From Neisseria lisongii (lineage in GTDB: Bacteria; Pseudomonadota; Gammaproteobacteria; Burkholderiales; Neisseriaceae), in the NCBI RefSeq assembly GCF_028463985.1, contig NZ_CP116766.1, positions 558,001 through 622,000 of the forward strand: 64,000 nucleotides of DNA, given 5' to 3'. The translations under genes and the position numbers were made by a program. The notes beneath the pieces are model-generated. The model saw only the letters and a list, made by a program, of their open reading frames with translations. It was not told where the DNA came from and did no database searches. Positions within the stretch are counted from its first letter, which is position 1. Every line of letters begins with the position of its first letter. Shown in pieces: positions 60,149 through 64,000 of this stretch.

Positions 60149-60373
60149 CTAAGGTTGCTTGGATTTAGCCGCTTCGGCGCGTCTAACGCTGACGCTTTTG
60201 CCGCCTATGCCCCAGTTGTCCATATCGACTTCATCAATCACGACGACGGTGGTTTCGGGATTTTTGTTGAGTACCCGTGATAATAATTCGGTTACGCCCT
60301 GAATTAGTTCGGCTTTTTGTTCGACACTCGGCGCTTCGCTGCCGCCGGTTACTTTGATATTGACGTAAGGCAT
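60149..60373 (-). CDS. 4-oxalocrotonate tautomerase family protein, copy 2
   Basis: This 74-residue protein differs from the copy at 5095-5313 by only three substitutions over the shared part (Ser for Asn, Glu for Lys, Gly for Ser) and by two extra residues at the end. The N-terminal Met-Pro gives the catalytic proline. The shared sequence extends into the 5' leader (GGGAAGAATAAAGGATTTG). It is followed by a DUS hairpin. Both copies appear intact. Confidence 0.87.
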   Translation of the reverse strand: MPYVNIKVTGGSEAPSVEQKAELIQGVTELLSRVLNKNPETTVVVIDEVDMDNWGIGGKSVSVRRAEAAKSKQP

Positions 60374-60494
60374 GGTTTTTTTCCTTAATTGTTGAACAAA
60401 CGGGAAGAATAAAGGATTTGGGCTGATTTGAAAAGGCGGGCGGGAAGTAGGGAAGACAGAAAAACAAAAATCTGCCGTTTGGCAGATTTTGGGG

Positions 60495-60570
60495 TGGCAC
60501 GCCCACGGGGATTCGAACCCCGGTTGCCGCCGTGAAAGGGCAGTGTCCTAGGCCTCTAGACGATGGGCGC
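60495..60570 (-). tRNA. tRNA-Glu (UUC)
   Basis: The reverse strand gives a 76-base cloverleaf: acceptor GCGCCCA pairing with TGGGCGT (first pair G-U), D arm GTCTAGAGGCCTAGGACAC, anticodon loop CTTTCAC with anticodon TTC, T arm GGGGTTCGAATCCCC, and an encoded CCA. It matches bacterial tRNA-Glu closely. Confidence 0.93.
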
Positions 60571-60587
60571 ATACCGAAGAAGCCGAG

Positions 60588-60616
60588 ATTATGCCGAGGT
60601 TTGAAACGGCTGTCAA
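60588..60616 (-). promoter_or_regulatory. Sigma-70 promoter of tRNA-Glu
   Basis: On the reverse strand TTGACA (60611-60616) and CATAAT (60588-60593) are 17 bases apart, a near-consensus promoter that ends about 17 bases before the tRNA. Confidence 0.85.
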
Positions 60617-60650
60617 GCGTTTTGGGAATTATTTTGCCTTAAAACCCGCG

Positions 60651-60724
60651 GTTTTAGCTTTGCAGAAACTCGGTTTACTCGTTTTAGCTTCGCAGAAACT
60701 CGCTTCGCTCGTTTTCAGACGGCC
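60651..60724 (-). repeat. Two tandem copies of the DUS-linked 30-bp repeat
   Basis: Units at 60651-60680 and 60681-60710 (GTTTTAGCTTCGCAGAAACT then CGCTTCGCTC) end at GTTTTCAGACGGCC. They are in the gap between the tRNA promoter and rdgC. Confidence 0.85.
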
Positions 60725-60798
60725 TGTGGTGCTTCGGGCGATGGTACGGTCGGCGACAATCTGTGTATAATAGCGGGGTTTTAAGGAAAGGATTGACG

Positions 60799-61698
60799 AT
60801 GTGGTTTAAGCAGATCAGTTTTTATCCGCTCAATCGGGAAAAGTTACCTGATTTGGAGTTGCTGGCGGACAAGTTGGCGGCGGCGGAATTTGTGCCTTGT
60901 CAGGGTTTGGACTGGTTTAGCGAGGGCTTTGCTGCGCCGGTGGCGTTTTCGCCGGAAGCGGTGTTTCCTGCCGACTATACTTGGCGGGTTGCCTTGAAAA
61001 AAGAGGAAAAAGTGTTGCCTGCCGGTGTGATTCGGGATATTTTGGACGAAAAAGTGCTGGAAATCCAAAATAACGAGGGTCGGAATGTCGGCCGCAAGGA
61101 AAAGCAGGAATTAAAAGATATTATCACCGATGATTTGCTGCCGAGGGCATTTACCCGCAGCAGCCGTGTTCAGGCGGTGTTTGATACCCGGCGGGGTTTT
61201 TTGCTGGTGAATCATGCGGCGCAGAGCAAGGCTGAAAATGTGCTGACCAAGCTGCGCGAAGCCTTGGGCGGTTTGGAGGCGGCGCTGCCGCAAACCAAAC
61301 AGTCGCCTTCGTCGCTGATGACATCGTGGTTGCTCAACGGCGGTTGCGAGGGCGGTTTTGAGTTGGACAGCGATTGTGAATTAAAAGGCAGCGGCGATGT
61401 TGCGCCGACGGTGAAAATTTCCAAGCAGGATTTAACGGCTGATGAGGTGGTGCAACACGTTAAAAACGGCAAAACCGTTACCCAGCTTGGTTTGGTGTGG
61501 CGCGACCAAATTGCGTTTGTGCTGACGCAGGATTTTACCCTCAAGCGTATCCAGTATTTGGATGTTTTGCAGGAAGAGGCCGAAAGCAGCGGTGATGATG
61601 CCGCCAGCCTGATGTTTGCTTCGCAGATTTTGATGACCGAAGCGCTGGGCAGTATGCTGGAAGAGCTGGTATCGCTGTTGGGCGGCTGGCAGGCATGA
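60799..61698 (+). CDS. rdgC: Recombination-associated protein RdgC
   Basis: The protein has 299 residues. RdgC is a ring-shaped DNA-binding protein that limits RecA. The start MWFKQISFYPL, and GLDWFSEGFAAPVAF with LPAGVIRDILDEKV in the first third, fit the family. The ATG at 60799-60801 was preferred to one 12 codons upstream because it matches the family start. In Neisseria rdgC is involved in pilin variation. The protein length is normal. A DUS hairpin follows. Confidence 0.95.
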   Translation: MWFKQISFYPLNREKLPDLELLADKLAAAEFVPCQGLDWFSEGFAAPVAFSPEAVFPADYTWRVALKKEEKVLPAGVIRDILDEKVLEIQNNEGRNVGRKEKQELKDIITDDLLPRAFTRSSRVQAVFDTRRGFLLVNHAAQSKAENVLTKLREALGGLEAALPQTKQSPSSLMTSWLLNGGCEGGFELDSDCELKGSGDVAPTVKISKQDLTADEVVQHVKNGKTVTQLGLVWRDQIAFVLTQDFTLKRIQYLDVLQEEAESSGDDAASLMFASQILMTEALGSMLEELVSLLGGWQA

Positions 61699-61792
61699 TT
61701 TTCAGACGGCCTGACACACAAAGCCGTCTGAAAACGGAGATTATATTGTATTGCCGCCAAGCGGCGAACCGTCAAATCAAAAAGGAATTTTC

Positions 61793-62359
61793 ATGAGCAT
61801 TAAATCCGACAAATGGATACGCCGCATGAGCGAGCAGCACGGCATGATTGAGCCGTTTGAGCCGAACCAGATTAAAGAAGTCAACGGCCAGCGGATTATT
61901 TCCTACGGCACATCAAGCTACGGCTACGATATCCGTTGCGCCAACGAGTTTAAAATCTTTACCAATATCAACAGCACCATTGTCGATCCGAAAAATTTCG
62001 ACCCGAAAAACTTTGTTACTGTGGAAGACGACTGCTGCATTATTCCGCCCAATTCCTTTGCTTTGGCGCGGACGGTGGAATATTTCCGCATCCCCCGCAA
62101 CGTATTGACCGTTTGTCTCGGCAAATCGACTTACGCCCGCTGCGGCATTATTGTCAATGTAACTCCGTTTGAGCCGGAATGGGAAGGCTATGTAACCCTT
62201 GAATTTTCCAATACCACACCGCTTCCGGCGAAAATCTACGCCGGCGAAGGCGTGGCGCAGGTACTGTTTTTTGAAAGCGATGAAACCTGCGAAACTTCGT
62301 ATAAAGACCGTAACGGCAAATATATGGGTCAAACCGGCGTAACCTTGCCGAAAACCTGA
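61793..62359 (+). CDS. dcd: dCTP deaminase
   Basis: The protein has 188 residues. It deaminates dCTP to dUTP for thymidylate synthesis. The features SYGTSSYGYDIRCANEF (about residues 33-49), ARTVEYFRIPRNVL and GKSTYARCGIIVNVTPFEPEWEG (about 109-131) are those of a trimeric deaminase, with the Arg-Cys and Glu of the active site. The ATG at 61793-61795 gives the standard length. It follows rdgC after about 95 bases. Confidence 0.96.
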   Translation: MSIKSDKWIRRMSEQHGMIEPFEPNQIKEVNGQRIISYGTSSYGYDIRCANEFKIFTNINSTIVDPKNFDPKNFVTVEDDCCIIPPNSFALARTVEYFRIPRNVLTVCLGKSTYARCGIIVNVTPFEPEWEGYVTLEFSNTTPLPAKIYAGEGVAQVLFFESDETCETSYKDRNGKYMGQTGVTLPKT

Positions 62360-62385
62360 CACGCCCGATTTTCAGACGGCCTGAA

Positions 62386-62432
62386 TGCCCTGTTTTTATT
62401 CCCGCTATTTGAATAAAAACAGGGCATTTTTT
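62386..62432 (+). terminator. Rho-independent terminator after dcd
   Basis: TGCCCTGTTTTTATTC (62386-62401) pairs with GAATAAAAACAGGGCA (62411-62426) around a 9-base loop and is followed by TTTTTT. It has no uptake sequence in the stem. Confidence 0.9.
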
Positions 62433-62439
62433 GTGAAAG

Positions 62440-62468
62440 TTGAGCAGAACGGATAACAAGGGTAGAAT
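62440..62468 (+). promoter_or_regulatory. Candidate sigma-70 promoter of sodB
   Basis: TTGAGC (62440-62445) and TAGAAT (62463-62468) are 17 bases apart, about 105 bases before the sodB ATG. Confidence 0.6.
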
Positions 62469-62573
62469 AACGGGATTGCCTTTTAGGGCAATAAGAAACC
62501 ATTTCCGGCAAAGCGCCCGAACTGTTTCTTCACAAAACACACCAAAGAAAGCAACGATATCAGGAGCATCAAC

Positions 62574-63155
62574 ATGGAACATAAATTACCGCAATTACCA
62601 TACGAATTGGACGCTTTAGAGCCGCATTTGTCTAAAGAAACCTTGGAATACCACTACGGCAAACACCATCAAACCTACATCACCAACCTGAACAACCAAA
62701 TCAAAGGCACTGAATTTGAAGAACTGTCTTTGGAAGAAATCGTGAAAAAATCCAGCGGCGGCGTGTTCAACAACGCAGCCCAAACTTGGAACCACACGTT
62801 CTACTGGCTGGGCTTCACGCCTAAAGGCCAAGGCAAACCGGCGGGCGAACTGGCAGCCGCTATCGATGCCAAATGGGGCAGCTTCGAGCAATTCCAAGAA
62901 GCCTTCGGTGCTTGCGCCGCCGGTACATTCGGTTCAGGCTGGGCTTGGCTGGTGAAAACTCCTGCGGGCGAATTGGATTTGGTATCGACTTCCAACGCCG
63001 CTACGCCGCTGACAACCGAAAACACTCCACTGCTGACCTGCGACGTATGGGAACACGCCTACTACATCGACTACCGCAACAGCCGTCCTAACTACTTGAA
63101 AGGTTTCTGGGAAATCGTGAATTGGGACGAAGTGGCCAAACGCTTTGCTGCTTAA
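62574..63155 (+). CDS. sodB: Superoxide dismutase [Fe]
   Basis: The protein has 193 residues. Metal ligands fit the Fe/Mn family: His in EYHYGKHHQTYI (about residues 25-36), His in NHTFYWLG (about 72-80), and Asp and His in DVWEHAYYIDY (about 155-165). The sequence FNNAAQTWNHTFYW and the QTWNH motif point to the iron type. It dismutates superoxide in the cytosol. A promoter-like sequence precedes it and a DUS hairpin follows. Confidence 0.95.
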   Translation: MEHKLPQLPYELDALEPHLSKETLEYHYGKHHQTYITNLNNQIKGTEFEELSLEEIVKKSSGGVFNNAAQTWNHTFYWLGFTPKGQGKPAGELAAAIDAKWGSFEQFQEAFGACAAGTFGSGWAWLVKTPAGELDLVSTSNAATPLTTENTPLLTCDVWEHAYYIDYRNSRPNYLKGFWEIVNWDEVAKRFAA

Positions 63156-63199
63156 TGTGAAGTGGAACAAGACATCGTTGTGATGTTTTAAGCTGTTGA

Positions 63200-63234
63200 A
63201 AGCCGTCTGAAAAATCAATTTTCAGACGGCTTTT
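63200..63234. terminator. DUS inverted-repeat terminator
   Basis: AAGCCGTCTGAAAA (63200-63213) and TTTTCAGACGGCTTTT (63219-63234) form a hairpin between convergent sodB and the ferredoxin gene. Confidence 0.8.
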
Positions 63235-63544
63235 ATATGGTTTGCGCCGCTTCGTCAAACAAATCCGTCTCAAACAAATCCGACTGTTCGCTTTTCAGAC
63301 GGCAGTCCAAGCTGAGGTTTTCGCTGACTTGGCAGCAGCAGGGCAGGATTTCGCCACGGCTGACAAAAGCCAGCGGCGGATCGGGATAGGACACTTTGCC
63401 GCTGAGGATTTTCAGACGGCATGAACCGCAATAACCGCTGCGGCATTGGTATTCGACTTCGTGGCCGGTGCGCTCCAAACCTTCGAGCAGGGTTTCGCCC
63501 GGTTGCAACTCGAAGATTTTATCGTGTGTGGTAATCAGCGGCAT
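63233..63544 (-). CDS. 2Fe-2S ferredoxin of class I ribonucleotide reductase (YfaE-like)
   Basis: This 103-residue plant-type ferredoxin has the cluster Cys in CRSGYCGSC (residues 34, 39, 42) and the last Cys in the LPCCCQ region (about 69-71). The ATG at 63542-63544 gives the normal start MPLITTHDKIFEL. It lies 87 bases downstream of nrdB, as yfaE does in enterobacteria, where the protein helps maintain the diferric-tyrosyl cofactor of NrdB. Confidence 0.88.
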   Translation of the reverse strand: MPLITTHDKIFELQPGETLLEGLERTGHEVEYQCRSGYCGSCRLKILSGKVSYPDPPLAFVSRGEILPCCCQVSENLSLDCRLKSEQSDLFETDLFDEAAQTI

Positions 63545-63631
63545 GGCGGTCGGAACAGTGGGGAAATGAAAAACGGTTTGGGCGGAAGGCCGTCTGAAAA
63601 TACGTTTTTCAGACGGCATGGTTTGCGGGGA

Positions 63632-64000
63632 TTACAGCTCGAAATCGCCCAAATCGTCGGCATTGACTTCCGAATCAATCTGGCCGATAAGATAAGAGGA
63701 AATCTCGACTTCCTGCGGCGCAACCTGAACATTATCGGACGAGAGCCAAGCGTTAATCCACGGAATCGGATTTTGGTTGGCTTTTTCAAAGGCAGGTTTC
63801 AGTCCGACCGCCTGCATACGCAGATTGGTGATATATTCGACATATTGTCCCAAAATTTCTTTATTCAGGCCGATCATCGAGCCGTCTTTAAAGAGGTAGG
63901 CCGCCCATTCTTTTTCCTGCTCGGCCGCTTTTTTGAACAATTCAAAACAATCGTTTTCCAATTCGGCGGCGATTTCCGCCATTTCCGGATCGTCTTCGCC
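63632..64000 (-). CDS. nrdB: Ribonucleotide reductase class Ia small subunit, C-terminal part
   Basis: The frame is open to the window edge. It gives the last 122 residues of a NrdB-type R2 subunit, with FKDGSMIGLNKEILGQYVEYITNLRM (the conserved helix), NPIPWINAW, and the C-terminal tail ending DDLGDFEL, which binds the large subunit. The 5' end lies outside the window. The ferredoxin gene follows on the same strand. Confidence 0.93.
   Translation of the reverse strand, partial: GEDDPEMAEIAAELENDCFELFKKAAEQEKEWAAYLFKDGSMIGLNKEILGQYVEYITNLRMQAVGLKPAFEKANQNPIPWINAWLSSDNVQVAPQEVEISSYLIGQIDSEVNADDLGDFEL

Overview
The window looks like chromosome of a Neisseria species (family Neisseriaceae), probably a commensal or animal-associated one. 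The 10-base DNA uptake sequence GCCGTCTGAA occurs throughout, very often as inverted pairs after genes. Most copies begin AGGCC, the AG-DUS dialect, rather than the ATGCC form of meningococcus and gonococcus. Housekeeping genes (norM, murB, rdgC, dcd, sodB, nrdB) read as neisserial proteins, and a 106-bp element with Correia-type ends sits at 26642-26747.

Layout. 1-16130 is core: trmJ end, suhB with a boxA-like leader, a conserved unknown gene, a low-Mr phosphatase, a cytochrome b561, a flavin-dependent halogenase-like enzyme, a tautomerase copy beside a dead IS30 transposase, glycerate kinase, nadK, ubiJ, an SDR, a LOG protein, a TetR regulator, murB, norM, an aromatic-acid transporter and a shikimate dehydrogenase paralogue. 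42033-64000 is again core: rep, an NSS transporter, a ydgA-like gene, tkt, a GT4 glycosyltransferase, pmbA, darP, recJ, holB, tatD, an IS110-family element, metZ, a second tautomerase copy, tRNA-Glu, rdgC, dcd, sodB, a 2Fe-2S ferredoxin and the end of nrdB.

The centre, about 16.4-41.9 kb, is one biosynthetic locus. Twelve genes run leftward from a phosphopantetheinyl transferase (26513) to an MMPL exporter (16413). They encode a chain-length factor, acyltransferases, two ACPs, a glycosyltransferase, a thioesterase, a LolA-like carrier and an aryl-CoA/ACP ligase fused to a dehydratase. Rightward from 27737 come a lipoprotein, ketosynthase, dehydratase, ketoreductase and ketosynthase. Together these make a complete aryl polyene (APE) set. 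The rightward operon continues with dialkylresorcinol genes (DarA-like and DarB-like), a BtrH-type acyltransferase candidate, an ABC exporter, a third ACP, another ketosynthase and a KS-like protein without the catalytic cysteine. The predicted product is a flexirubin-like pigment: an aryl polyene joined to a dialkylresorcinol and exported to the envelope. This is inference from gene content.

The part from about 31.4 to 40 kb has a different texture: lower GC, few DUS, and three exact copies of the Actinobacillus-type Pasteurellaceae uptake motif ACAAGCGGT. It therefore seems to have come, or been replaced, from a Pasteurellaceae genome. Inside it sit two passengers that are not obviously biosynthetic: a very AT-rich gene with five near-identical 132-bp TPR-like repeats and a DUF2971-like C-terminus, placed between darA and darB, and a RAYT transposase flanked by REP palindromes. 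A DUS-linked 30-bp repeat is found at four loci, and the IS110-type element carries a structured leader that could be a bridge RNA.
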